DNA of 46,529 bases from a virus. Made by a program: the position numbers and the translations under genes. Each line of letters opens with the position of its first letter. Positions within the stretch are counted from its first letter, which is position 1. Location of the stretch: positions 1 through 46,529 of the IMG/VR virus record IMGVR_UViG_3300010885_083408. One strand, given 5' to 3'. A model generated the notes under the pieces. The model made no database searches, was not told where the DNA came from, and worked only from the letters and a program-made list of their open reading frames with translations. This document shows, piece by piece, positions 13,288-24,300 of this stretch.

Positions 13288-15131
13288 TGGCCTACACCAG
13301 AGTCACAGAATTAGACTTTGATACCATCAAGGGTAATCTAAAAGACTATCTCAAGAATCAGTCAGCATTTACTGACTTTGATTTTGATGCCAGCAACCTG
13401 CAGGTTCTGCTGGATCTCCTGGCCTACAACACGCACTACAATGCCGTGTTGAGCAACATGGTCAGCAACGAAATGTATCTGGACACTGCTCTCAAGCGCA
13501 GTTCCGTGGCCAGTCTAGCCAAGCATCTACGCTACACGCCCAGAAGCATGCGTTCAGCCATAGGCAAGGTTTCTGTGAGACTCAGCAACATTGCAGGCAA
13601 TCCAACCTTTCTGAGCATTCCCAGCTACACTCAGTTCAGCACCACCGTGGATGGTACGGCCATGACCTTCTTCAATCGTAACAGCTACACGGCCGTGCCC
13701 GATGGCAATGGCGAGTACTTTTTTCCCGAGGTTGAAGTCTACGAGGGACGCAAACTAGACTTCTTCTATACTGTGCCAGCCAACCCTACGCCGGCCACCA
13801 GATACGCCATACCTAATGCCGGTGTGGACACCACCACCATCAAGGTCAAGGTAACCGAACCTAGCGGCGCCGTCAACATCTATACTCAGATGAACGACAT
13901 CACTGCTGCCAATTCCACCAGTCTATTCTATTATCTGGAAGAAAACATCGAAGGATTCTACGAAGTTTTCTTTGGCGACGGTGTGCTGGGCTACAGTCCG
14001 CCCGCGGGCAGCATTGTTAGCCTGGAGTATCTGATCAGCAATGGCACCATGGGCAACGTCAGCACCACCCTTACCGTGACCATGAGCGCCAACAGCATTG
14101 CCGGCGAAAGTGCTCAGAACCGCGTCGTTAGCCTGATCAGTCTGCCCGCGGGCGGCATGGACAGTGAAACCGTGGAACAACTTCGCTTCAATGCCATACA
14201 GCGCTACACCACCAATGGACGCGCAGTTACTGCCAACGACTATGCCAGCATCATCAGCGCCGAACTTCCAGGCGCACAGAGTGTCAATGTCTGGGGCGGA
14301 GAAAACAATGTACCGCCAGTGTTTGGCCGAGTCTACATCAGTGTGAAACCCAAGACTGGTTATGTGTTGACTGAATTTGAAAAACTAAGAATCATCAACG
14401 ATATCCTGCGTCCACGCAGCGTTGTCACCGTGGTGCATGAATTTGTGGATCCAATCTACACCTTCTTGAACCTGGAAATTCGCATTGATTATCAGGACGG
14501 CAGAACCAACAAGACAGCAGCCGAGATAGCAGCGCAAGCCAATGCCACCACCAATGCCTTTATTGACTCCAATCTAGAACGATTCAATGCAACCTACTAT
14601 CAGAGTCAGCTGCAGGAAAAGATCATGGACTTGGATGACTCCATACTGGGGGTCAACATCATTGTCAGCCTGCAGAAACGCATCAAGGTAGCCGCAGGCC
14701 AGACTTTTTCTGGAGAGCTGCGCTGGCCCAGCAAGCTGCATCCCAATGAAATACGCGGCAACTTTTTTGCCTACACCACCGAAGACGGCACCGTTGTAGG
14801 TGCCACGCTTCGTGACTATTCCGACACCATGCCGCCCGACTACAACGGAACTGGTACATTGAAGATCGTCAATGCTGCCACGGGCAAGCTGTTGCAGGAT
14901 CATGCCGGCACTGTAAATTATGCCACGGGCGAAATGAACATCACCAATCTTCCCGTTACTGGATACCTGGGAGCCAGCACTGATATTCGTCTAATTGCCT
15001 CCATACAGGAAACCAGTCAGAATATAACTCCAGGGTTCGACGAAATCCTGGTTTTGGACGACACAACTGCAGATGTTCTTTCCAATCTAGAAAACGGTCT
15101 GAACATTCTGGTATCTCCGGTGGTTAAATGA
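13287..15131 (+). CDS. 6: gp6 baseplate wedge subunit (Baseplate_J-like)
   Basis: At 614 residues it is close to T4 gp6 (660). The N-terminus MAYTRVTELDFDTIKGNLKD followed by FDFDASNLQVLLDLLAYNTH is the standard gp6 start, with NEMYLDTALKRSSVASLAKH after it. The central GAVTANDYASIISAEL-like region (here AVTANDYASIISAELPGAQS) is the baseplate J core shared by contractile tails. gp6 forms the iris-like ring that transmits the trigger signal during contraction. The C-terminal half has extra beta-rich segments. The gene ends in ATGA, where its TGA stop overlaps the next ATG by four bases, which suggests coupled translation. It sits in T4 order after gp25 and before the gp7-position gene. Confidence 0.92.
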   Translation: MAYTRVTELDFDTIKGNLKDYLKNQSAFTDFDFDASNLQVLLDLLAYNTHYNAVLSNMVSNEMYLDTALKRSSVASLAKHLRYTPRSMRSAIGKVSVRLSNIAGNPTFLSIPSYTQFSTTVDGTAMTFFNRNSYTAVPDGNGEYFFPEVEVYEGRKLDFFYTVPANPTPATRYAIPNAGVDTTTIKVKVTEPSGAVNIYTQMNDITAANSTSLFYYLEENIEGFYEVFFGDGVLGYSPPAGSIVSLEYLISNGTMGNVSTTLTVTMSANSIAGESAQNRVVSLISLPAGGMDSETVEQLRFNAIQRYTTNGRAVTANDYASIISAELPGAQSVNVWGGENNVPPVFGRVYISVKPKTGYVLTEFEKLRIINDILRPRSVVTVVHEFVDPIYTFLNLEIRIDYQDGRTNKTAAEIAAQANATTNAFIDSNLERFNATYYQSQLQEKIMDLDDSILGVNIIVSLQKRIKVAAGQTFSGELRWPSKLHPNEIRGNFFAYTTEDGTVVGATLRDYSDTMPPDYNGTGTLKIVNAATGKLLQDHAGTVNYATGEMNITNLPVTGYLGASTDIRLIASIQETSQNITPGFDEILVLDDTTADVLSNLENGLNILVSPVVK

Positions 15132-16849
15132 CTACAACAAGCAATAAACTAAGTCTGCTGATTGATCAGCAGTATCCGGACTATGTGGACGAATACTATC
15201 CCATGTTTGTGGTGTTTGTCACCAAGTATTTTGAATGGCTGGATCAGCAGGGCAATCCGCAGAACATCATACAGACCATAAAGCTCAATCGCGACATCGA
15301 CACCGTGGCGTCTAGTCTGGCCACGAGATTCCTGACTCAGTATGTTCCAGATCTGCCACAGACCTATGCCGCGGATCGCAATGTGCTGGTAAAATATTTT
15401 CGTGACTTCTATGAGCGCAAGGGCAGTGAAGACAGCTTCAAGTTCTTCTTCAAGGCTTTCTTCAACGATGATATCAGCATTAGCCGGCCTCGCGAAGTAT
15501 TGTTCAACACCAGCGGCAGCAACTGGGTGGCAGAACAGACACTTAAGATTACCAGTGTCACTGGAGATCCTGAGGATCTAGAACACACCACGGTGACCGG
15601 CACCAGCTCCAATGCTACTGCAGTTGTCAATCAGGTTATTCGTAACAACAACAGTACCTATACTTTATACCTGTCCAGAGACACCGTGGTTGGTGCATTT
15701 ACCAGCTCGGAAAGCATCTCAGGCTACAGCTGGGACTTTGTCAACGACGTCAGCAGTCAGGTCGTGGTGCAGAATACTGCGCCAGTGATAACACAGTCAG
15801 GGCGTTTCCTGGACAGTCGTAGTCAGCTAAGTTCGGATCAGATACTGCAGGACAGCTATTATTATCAGACTTTCAGCTATGTTATTCGCAGTCACACCAA
15901 CCGCGAGCTCTGGTACAATTCGGTGATTCGTCAGCTACATCCCGCGGGACATAATTTTTTCAACCAGCATGTCGTTGATACCAGCATAGTCCGTGCCAAT
16001 GGTTTTGTCAGCAGCAACACCCAGGAAACCACGGTTAAGCTGTTCAATGAAAACAGCTTTATTCTGGCGCCTGGTTACAGCTGGGATCGTACCGCAGACT
16101 TCCAAACAGGCACCAGCGCCACCACCACGGCGGGCGCCATAAGCTATACCGCAGGCTATAGATATCCAGGTGAAAACGTGACCTTTGCCCAGCAAAAGGG
16201 CGGCGACAGCGTGACCTTTGGTACAGCTCGTACCGAATTTGTTGGAAATGGTGCAACCTTTGATAAAATTGGTGCCGGCGTTGGTCTGGACGAACAACTG
16301 GTGGTGGATGGCTGGGGTGTGAACAGCAGTGTTGTTAACGTGTTGTTCAACAATACCAGCAGCATTACATTGTCATCTAATGCTAGAATTACCAGTGGAA
16401 GTATCTACGGCGCCAGTAGTTTCTTGCTGGTGGTTACCTGGATGAAGGATCCTACTCTGAGTGCCAGCAGCGAAGCCACCAATGCACTCAGCATCAGCCT
16501 AAGTTCAACCGCTGCCATGGCCATAACCTATGACGCCGAAACTCAGCGAAACTATAGAAAATTAGCAGTAGGTCAGACTCTGCAGTATCCCAAGCTGACC
16601 TACTACAACAGCAGCAATACCCTGACCTGCACCACGGGCTACAGTGGTGGCGAAACCACCACTGCCACCATAAAATTTACCTTTATTCCCTACAACCCCA
16701 ACAGAAACCAGAGCTACAGTCGCGCAGTATTCCGCATAACCAACATTGGTCTGGGCGGCATCATTGACTATGGAGTTGCCGTGAGCAGCAGCAGTACTTT
16801 TAATGCGCTGGGACCAGATCATCTCAATATTTCATTGGTCGGTATCTGA
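15128..16849 (+). CDS. Virion structural protein in the T4 gp7 position
   Basis: This 573-residue protein lies between gp6 and gp8, which is where T4 encodes the wedge protein gp7 (1032 residues). The N-terminal 130 residues are distinctive: PMFVVFVTKYFEWLDQQGNP, then RDFYERKGSEDSFKFFFKAF and DISISRPREVLF. I have an impression of similar N-termini in T4-like aquatic phage virion proteins. Residues 156-200 carry a GTSSNATAVV module that also occurs in gp13 here. The remainder is Ser/Thr-rich and beta-like, with LHPAGHNFFNQHVVDTS near residue 270. A gp7-like wedge role is inferred from order only. The TGA stop adjoins the late promoter octamer of gp8. Confidence 0.7.
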   Translation: MTTTSNKLSLLIDQQYPDYVDEYYPMFVVFVTKYFEWLDQQGNPQNIIQTIKLNRDIDTVASSLATRFLTQYVPDLPQTYAADRNVLVKYFRDFYERKGSEDSFKFFFKAFFNDDISISRPREVLFNTSGSNWVAEQTLKITSVTGDPEDLEHTTVTGTSSNATAVVNQVIRNNNSTYTLYLSRDTVVGAFTSSESISGYSWDFVNDVSSQVVVQNTAPVITQSGRFLDSRSQLSSDQILQDSYYYQTFSYVIRSHTNRELWYNSVIRQLHPAGHNFFNQHVVDTSIVRANGFVSSNTQETTVKLFNENSFILAPGYSWDRTADFQTGTSATTTAGAISYTAGYRYPGENVTFAQQKGGDSVTFGTARTEFVGNGATFDKIGAGVGLDEQLVVDGWGVNSSVVNVLFNNTSSITLSSNARITSGSIYGASSFLLVVTWMKDPTLSASSEATNALSISLSSTAAMAITYDAETQRNYRKLAVGQTLQYPKLTYYNSSNTLTCTTGYSGGETTTATIKFTFIPYNPNRNQSYSRAVFRITNIGLGGIIDYGVAVSSSSTFNALGPDHLNISLVGI

Positions 16850-16855
16850 TAAATA
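16848..16855 (+). promoter_or_regulatory. T4-type late promoter octamer GATAAATA ahead of gp8
   Basis: GATAAATA overlaps the preceding stop codon and ends 27 bases before the gp8 ATG. This spacing would give a leader of about 21 bases that includes CAAGGAT near 16871, a plausible ribosome binding site. Confidence 0.65.
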
Positions 16856-16882
16856 AAACAGTTAATCATCAAGGATTAGAAA

Positions 16883-18313
16883 ATGGCCATAGTTACCAGT
16901 AAATTTCGAACTGCTGCAGCCAGCAGCTTTGCCAGTCGTTTTGGAACCGACAGCATGTATCTGGTTCTGGGACGTCCCCAGAGCTGGGACAACAGCCTGA
17001 GTCCTAGATTTCAGACTCAGGGCAACGGCACCATCAGCGATACCAATGTTCCCAACCCAGCCGACAACATGGTCAATGAATACGCGCTCTGGCGCGATGC
17101 CATGGCTGCCATTAAATTGACGGCCAGCAATGTCAAGCTAGCTACTGTGCGCAACAGCTGGCAGACTGGCACCAGATATGACATGTATCGACATGATATT
17201 AGTTCGGCTCGGGCCACCAGCAATGGTAAATTTAGTCTGGACGACACCAACATGATTGTCTATGTTCCTGACACCGGCAACGTCTACAAGTGTCTGTTCA
17301 ATGGCAGTGGCTATACCTACACCACCGGCGTTGTCAGCACAGTACAGCCCACAACCACGGCCGCGACACCTCAGGTCACTGGCGATGGTTATATCTGGAA
17401 ATACCTGTACACGGTCAGCGCCGCGGATTCTGACTTTCTTACTGCCAGCTACATTCCTGTACCCGACACCAGCAGCGTGGGCAGCATCAATGGCATCGAC
17501 GTCATTGTAGTAGACGCCGGAGGCAGTGGTTATGCTGCTACTCCTACGGTGAACATCTATGGCGACGGCGTTGGAGCAACTGCCGCCGCGGTAACCAGCG
17601 CAGGCACAGTAACCAGAATTGACATGACCAGCTATGGCTATGGCTACAGCTGGGCCAAGATTGTGCTTACCGGTGGTAGCCCTAGCGTACCTTGTTCGGC
17701 AACCGCCATTATTGCGCCCAGCGGAGGCCATGGTAGCCGTCTGCAGAGTGAATGCTTTGCACACAATGTCATGGTGGCTGGCACAGTATCTGGTTATCAG
17801 AGCAGCGACATTCCAGTTAACCAGGATTTCCGTAGCGTGGCCATAGTCAAGAATCCTTTTGTGTATGCCAGCAGCATTGCAGTTGGTTCGGGTACAACCT
17901 TTACCAGCACCACGGGCAGAATTCAGCGCAGCATTCAGATGACCAGCACGGCTACTACATCGCCCACCGTGGACACCACCATTAGTTCTGCCAGTGGCGC
18001 TCAGGGCATTTTTGTGTTCCAGAGTTCGGGCACTACTCGCCTGGAATATGTGCAACCCTTTGCTTCCGACACCAGCATACTAAGCTCTGCCGAGTTAGCT
18101 CGTATCGATGCAGCAACCAAGAATCTGTATCAGTTCAGCAGCTCGGACACAATTACTGCCACTGGTGGTTATAGTGCAGCCGTCAGCAGTGTGACCACCA
18201 CTCTGCCCGAAATACAGCCCTACAGTGGTGAGATGCTGTATCTGGATTATCGTCAGCCAGTTACCCGAGCAGCAAGTCAGAATGAAAAGATAAATATCGT
18301 TATAAACTTCTAA
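16883..18313 (+). CDS. 8: gp8 baseplate wedge subunit
   Basis: This 476-residue protein matches T4 gp8 (334) at both ends. The start MAIVTSKFRTAAASSFASRF parallels T4 AIVTSKFRTEKMLNF. YLVLGRPQSWDN parallels the T4 FGRSEPWSS region, and GDGYIWKYLYTV parallels GDGYVWEYLFEI. The C-terminus YSGEMLYLDYRQPVTRAASQ followed by NEKINIVINF parallels T4 HSGEMIYMENRPPII and EEINILFTF. Residues about 200-270 are an insertion absent from T4, with two copies of a GSGYAATPTVNIYGDGVGA-like pattern. gp8 dimerises and links gp7, gp6 and the fibre-bearing part of the wedge. It has its own late promoter and is followed after 21 bases by the DUF4815 gene. Confidence 0.9.
   Translation: MAIVTSKFRTAAASSFASRFGTDSMYLVLGRPQSWDNSLSPRFQTQGNGTISDTNVPNPADNMVNEYALWRDAMAAIKLTASNVKLATVRNSWQTGTRYDMYRHDISSARATSNGKFSLDDTNMIVYVPDTGNVYKCLFNGSGYTYTTGVVSTVQPTTTAATPQVTGDGYIWKYLYTVSAADSDFLTASYIPVPDTSSVGSINGIDVIVVDAGGSGYAATPTVNIYGDGVGATAAAVTSAGTVTRIDMTSYGYGYSWAKIVLTGGSPSVPCSATAIIAPSGGHGSRLQSECFAHNVMVAGTVSGYQSSDIPVNQDFRSVAIVKNPFVYASSIAVGSGTTFTSTTGRIQRSIQMTSTATTSPTVDTTISSASGAQGIFVFQSSGTTRLEYVQPFASDTSILSSAELARIDAATKNLYQFSSSDTITATGGYSAAVSSVTTTLPEIQPYSGEMLYLDYRQPVTRAASQNEKINIVINF
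18289..18296 (+). promoter_or_regulatory. T4-type late promoter octamer GATAAATA ahead of the DUF4815 gene
   Basis: The octamer lies in the last codons of gp8 and ends 38 bases before the ATG at 18335. The leader would carry CAAGG about ten bases before the start. A small palindrome ACCTTCAAGGT lies between them and is too short to call a terminator. Confidence 0.6.
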
Positions 18314-18334
18314 CGACCTTCAAGGTATTCAAAA

Positions 18335-21300
18335 ATGAATTTTAATCAAGCGCCCTATTTTGACGATTTTGACGAACAGAAAAAGTTCTACAAGATCCTC
18401 TTCCGACCTGGTGTAGCAGTACAGACTCGAGAAATCAATCAGCTCCAGACCATACTGCAGAATCAGATTGCCAATTTTGGTGACAACATCTTCAAGGATG
18501 GTAGTCAGGTCATTCCAGGCCAGGTGCAATACAATGGCAAGCTGAGCTACATCAAACTCAGCGCCAAGTCTCTGGGCACCAATAGTTTAAGCTATCTGGA
18601 AGGCAAGGAAATCAGCACAGGCACTCTGGGCACAGGCGTCAAGGCCATGGTGGTCAAGGCCATGGTGGATGATGGTACAGATCCCGACACCCTGATTCTA
18701 ACCTATATTTCCAGCGACGAAGGTGGGTCGGGCACGGGTGCCAAGACGTTCAGCGCAGGTCAGACTTTGTACGTGGTAGACGAGCCCGCGCTCAGCATCA
18801 CTGTGCTGGGTGGTAGTGCTTCCACGGGTCGCAGTGCAGTTGCCAGCGTGCAGAAGGGCGTATATTACCTCAAGGGATACTTTGTCTATGTCGAAGAGCA
18901 GACCGTGGTGTTGCAGAAATACATCACCGACATCACAGCATTGAATGCCAAGGTTGGACTGCAATACACGGAAAGCGTAGTCACTGCCGACGACGATGGC
19001 AGTCTCTATGACAATGCCAATACTACTACAAACTATACCGCGCCCGGCGCACATCGTTTTAGCATTGACGCGGTACTGACCAGCTATTCAATTGATACTG
19101 AAACCGAAGATTTCTATGAACTGATTCGCATTCAAGACGGGGTCACTCAGCAGATCACAAATCGCAGTCAGTACAACATACTGGGCGACACCCTGGCACG
19201 CCGCACCTATGATGAGAGCGGCAACTATGTGGTGGATCCATTTAAGATCAGCATTCGCGAACATCGCAACAACAGTCGTGGCAGCTGGGGCAGTCTTGTA
19301 AGCTATCAGGTCAACGACTTTATTCAGGTCAACGGTGTATATTTTGTCTGTGTACGTGCTGGTACCAGTGCTCTTACACAGCCAACTGCGTTTGCCACAG
19401 CCGACGAAACCGCGGTGGTAACCGATGGTACTGTATACTGGAGATATACACGCAGCCCCAGAAACAACAACGGTGCCTATACACCAGAGCTGGGCGGTGA
19501 CAGCAGCAATCTTGTCTACAGCATCGGCCGTGGACGCGCCTATGTCAGAGGCTATGAAATTGAACGCACCACACAAGGCAACATCACAGTCAACAAGGCT
19601 CGCAACACCAGCACTACGGTATCACAGAGTTTTACTCTGGCCAATGGTAACTACATTATTCTGGATCGCAACGCAACCTGGGGCATGCCCGATGTCAGCA
19701 CTGGTCCGCAGATCACCCTGTTTGACCGAGTTCTGGGCGACAGCAGCTACTCCACCAAGTTTGGTTATGGTCGTCCCGTGGGAACTGCGCGTGTAAAATT
19801 CATTGACAACGACTACACAGGCGGTGTCAAACTTGGACTCTACAGCGTCAACATGGAACCTGGCAAGCAGCTGGATCGCGATGTCAATTCAGTAGCTCAG
19901 ATTGACAGCAGCGCCGCAGTACAGACCAAGACCTACAAGTTGAGCGGCAACGGCGTTTATCGATATACTGGTAACTCACAGACCAGCCTGGCAGCTACAG
20001 CCAACACTATTACCATACCAGCCTGCACCAACAGCTCGACCCTGTTTATTGTTACAAGTTCTGGAACCTTCTTCACCAAGGTGCTGACCAGTGGCGACAC
20101 CATTCAGGTCACCAACACCAGCAATACGGTCAGCAGCTTCCTGGTCTCGGGTATCATCAATGATACCTCCATGATCATCAAGTACGTGGGCGGAACTGGA
20201 TTTGCCACTACAGCATATCTGACCAGCTACAGTCTGGTGTTGCCAGCCTATACGGTGTTTGGCGGATACTGGGGTGCATCCACGGCCGCGGCGCTGACCT
20301 ATGAACTCAGACCCGGAGATGCAGTCTTTCTAAGCTCGGCCAGCGTGTTTGTATCGGGCACGGTAACCAAGCTATTTACCTACACCGATGTTCATGGCGA
20401 CAGTCGTACGCGCATGACCATTAGCTCAGCTGCTACAGCAGTCCAGGCCAGAAGTGGTGCAGGACTGGATCTGTATGTTCAGTACACCGGACAGGGTGCC
20501 AGCTTTGTTGGCAACATCCTGGGCAAGTACAGCGTGGGTGTCAACTCAAGAAAGCTTACTGGTCAGTTCAGTCTGCGTGACGTAGACGGCAACACAGTAT
20601 TGAATCCACAACCACACCAGGCAGTGCGAATCGTGGCTGCGGGTAGTGATGCCCGACTATTGACCGAACAACTTAATATCAATGATCTAATCAACATCAA
20701 CAACTACAACATTCTGGTTACACGACGTTCCGATAACCTCAAGGTATTTGGTGTCTGTCTGGATCAGGCCGTTGTTCCCAGCACCACCAACTATGCGGCC
20801 TTTGTCATCACCAACAAGGTCTATGACGCGGGCCAGGCCAATCTATTGTTCAAAATCGACCAAGTTCCTGCGCAGATCACCGACAACAGCTACAAGATCT
20901 ACAAGACAGAAAACTTTGCGCTCAACAACACCAGTATAATTACCCTGACCTTGAACTCCACGGGCAGCATCAGTGAAAGTTCGTTTACCAATGCTCCACT
21001 AGACTATCTGGCCAGCATTGTCGACACCACGGCAATTACCACACAGCTGGGCATCTACTATGTACAGCCCTATGGCAGCACGATTCAGATCTTCCTGAAC
21101 AGCAGCATCACCAACAATGTGCGGGTTGTGTATCCAGTACAGAAAACTGCGACAGCTGGCCAGCTGGGCGGACTCAAGACCAAGACACTGACCTATGATC
21201 AGACAGCGGAGATTCTGAGCAGCAGTCTTGCCCAGATGACCAGAGTGGTATTGCCGCATGCCGATGTATATCGCATCAACAAGATCCTGATGTCACGCGG

Positions 21301-24300
21301 ATTTGTAACCAGCTGGAGCGTTCAGGCAGCGGCCACGGCCATTGATGTCACTGGAAACTATCAGCTAGACGATGGTCAGAACGATGCTTTCTATGACTAC
21401 AGCAAGTTAAAACTCAATCCAGGGGCACCTACTGCCAGCGGTTCCATAAAAGTCTACTATGATTACTTCCTGCATGGCAGCGGCGATTTCTTTACCAAGG
21501 ATAGCTACAGCCCCAGCCAGGTGCCCTATGAAGTAATTCCAGACTACAAGGGTGTTGCTCTGCGCGACTATCTGGATTTCCGTCCATTGATTGGCACTAA
21601 TGCCACCCTGGCCAATGTCAACATGCTGCGCTATGGTACCAGTTTTACCTGCAGCAGCAATCGATATTTGCCACGCAAGGACAAGATCCTCATCGACAAG
21701 AACGCAGCCTTCAATGTCATCAGCTCGGCGCCCAGCAATGTTCCAGGTGATCCATTGACCAGTCAGGCCAACGACATCATGGAGGTATTTGACGTTGATC
21801 TCAGCGCCTATACCGACAACACAGACTGGCCAGAAATTGCCTACAAGGTCAAGGAAAACCGTCGCTACACCATGAAAGATATTGGTAATCTGGAAACACG
21901 TATTGCCAATCTCGAAGAGGTGGTAACACTGAGTCTGCTGGAAGTCAAAACCAAGAGCCTGCAGATACGAGACAACAAGGACAGCACACTGGAACGGTAC
22001 AAGACTGGTTTCTTTGTAGACCCGTTCAGAGATCAGACCAACGCTGAAAATACTCCGGACAATCGTTTCAGCATTGATCCGCAGAATCAGACCATGCAGG
22101 CTCATATCAGCCCCTATGGTTTCCCCCTGGTTGAAAAGATCAACTATACAGCCTATACCAGCACCACGGGCGCCGGTGGTGAGTTGACTCCTATTACCGC
22201 GGCTCGAGCAAATCAAAACTATCAGGTCACTGGTGATTATATCACTCTGCCCTACACCACCAGTGTGGTCATCAAGCAGTTGTTGGCTACCAGCAGCATT
22301 GCAGTATGCCCATTCTTAACACTGACCTTCCTGGGGCAGATGAAGGTATATCCTGACAAAGACATCTACGAAGATGTCACCACCATTCGACTCAACGTTG
22401 AAAACAAAGACAACGCACAACGACTCAAAGAAGCCGTGGAGCTTGGCCAACGTCTATATGGTTCACAATATACCATTGATGCTGGTGCCACCACCAAGAC
22501 AATCACAACCAAAGTCGACCTGGGCCTGATTCCATATTGCCGTGCCAATACCCTGGCCGTGGTTGTTACTGGTCTAAAACCCAACACCAAGCACTATCCC
22601 TTGATTGATGGTGTGGATATTCGTAGCTACACCACGGGTGCCATCAAGTTCACCATGCAGTATCTGGACCTGTTGAAATTCTATCATATTCGTCCCAATG
22701 GCAACAAGGACTGGGCTCGCTGGCGCAGCCTGACCCATACTGATACTGTGCGCAAACGTGTCAGCACAAAAATCAGCAAGTCGGGTTGGACCACAGAGCG
22801 CGTAACCTATTTCCCCAAGGACTATGACACCAATTTGCCTAGCAGCAAGTATGGTGATGCATTCCGCACAGCGTTTGCCACGGGCGCCAGCGTATACTAT
22901 CGCGAAGGCGGAGTTGTTGGATCCGGTGTAGCCATGCTGCAGGACGGCAACACCATCTACATTGCCAATGCGCGTGGCAGACTGTCACCAAAATATGTAC
23001 GTAGTCGTCCAGCGAACTCATATCTGTTCAATGGTCAATGGAACATAGCTGGCATTACTGGTTCATATTTTTCATATCTGCCAATTCAGCTCAGAACTGC
23101 CCTGCAGGTCTGTACCGATGACACCGAAGGTAATCTGTACAGCGATGACAAAGGTAATCTGGTATTTACCATTGACTTTCCCAACAACGATCTGCAGAGC
23201 TTCTTCAGTGGCGATAAACACATTGTCATCAGCGACAGCCCAACTGATGCTCCCGACGACTGGACCAGCCGAGCCGAAGCCAACTACAAAGTCGAAGGCT
23301 ATAAAATTGTCATAACCAAGACAACCACAACAACCAGAACCTACAGCCCGCGCTATGTTCCACCTGCTCCACCGCCTGAAGATCCTATTGCGCAGAGCTT
23401 TAAGATTCCCGACGGCTATGACAATGGCATCTTTGCCACGGGCGCCAGCGTGTTTTTCCAGGCAGTTCCTCCTAGCGATGCACTGCCCCTGGTGTTCCAG
23501 CTTCGTGTATGCGATGCCACTGGGCGTCCAGGTCCCGAAGAAGTTCCAGGCACAACAATAGTCAAGTTTGCCAGCGAAATTACCGTGGATTCCAGCACAG
23601 CCAACCGAGCTACAGTGTTTAACTTTGATCATCCAGTGCATCTCAAACCCGAGGTAAATTACTGCATGGTGTTGAAAACCGACAGTCCAAGATTCAGGGT
23701 CTGGATTGCGGTACTGGGTCAGGGCGACGTCCTGGATCCAACCAAGAGCTATACCACTCAGGGTAACCTGGGCAGCTTTTTCAAATCGCAGAACAATACT
23801 CTCTGGACCGAAGATCAGACCGCGGACATGAAATTCCAGATTCATCGCGCAGTATTCAACACCAGCGTCACCGGTGTTGCCTATGTGGTGAACCAGAATA
23901 TTCCGCCTAAACCATTGCCAACCAATCCATTTACACTGATGCATGGCAGTGCCAAGATTCGAGTCGAACATCCTAACCATGGGTATCGCAACGGCGATCT
24001 GGTTCGATTCCATAGTCAAAGCTATGCCGCAGCCTATGCCAATAGTTCAGGCCTGACTCTGGCTGGTATTCCAGTCACAGAAATTTTTGGTACCACCATT
24101 GCCACTGAACAGGTTGCTGACACTGATCTAAGCCTCACAGTTGAAAGTTGCCAGCTAGACAGCTATGTGGTGACTGCGCAGACCATTGCCAATCTTGGTG
24201 ATGCTGCAACCACAGCCGAGACTCTGAGAGCCGACGGCGGTAACGGTATATTTGCCAACAGCCAGGTACTATATCATGTGTCGACACCGCAGATTCCCAA

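Noticed and set aside
17138-18055. Antisense ORF of 305 codons opposite gp8
   Set aside because: Cys/His/Gly-rich composition and full overlap with gp8, whose T4 homology is clear.
18314-18334. ACCTTCAAGGT palindrome after gp8 as a terminator
   Set aside because: The stem is only five base pairs with a one-base loop and there is no T run. I found no convincing intrinsic terminator anywhere in the window.
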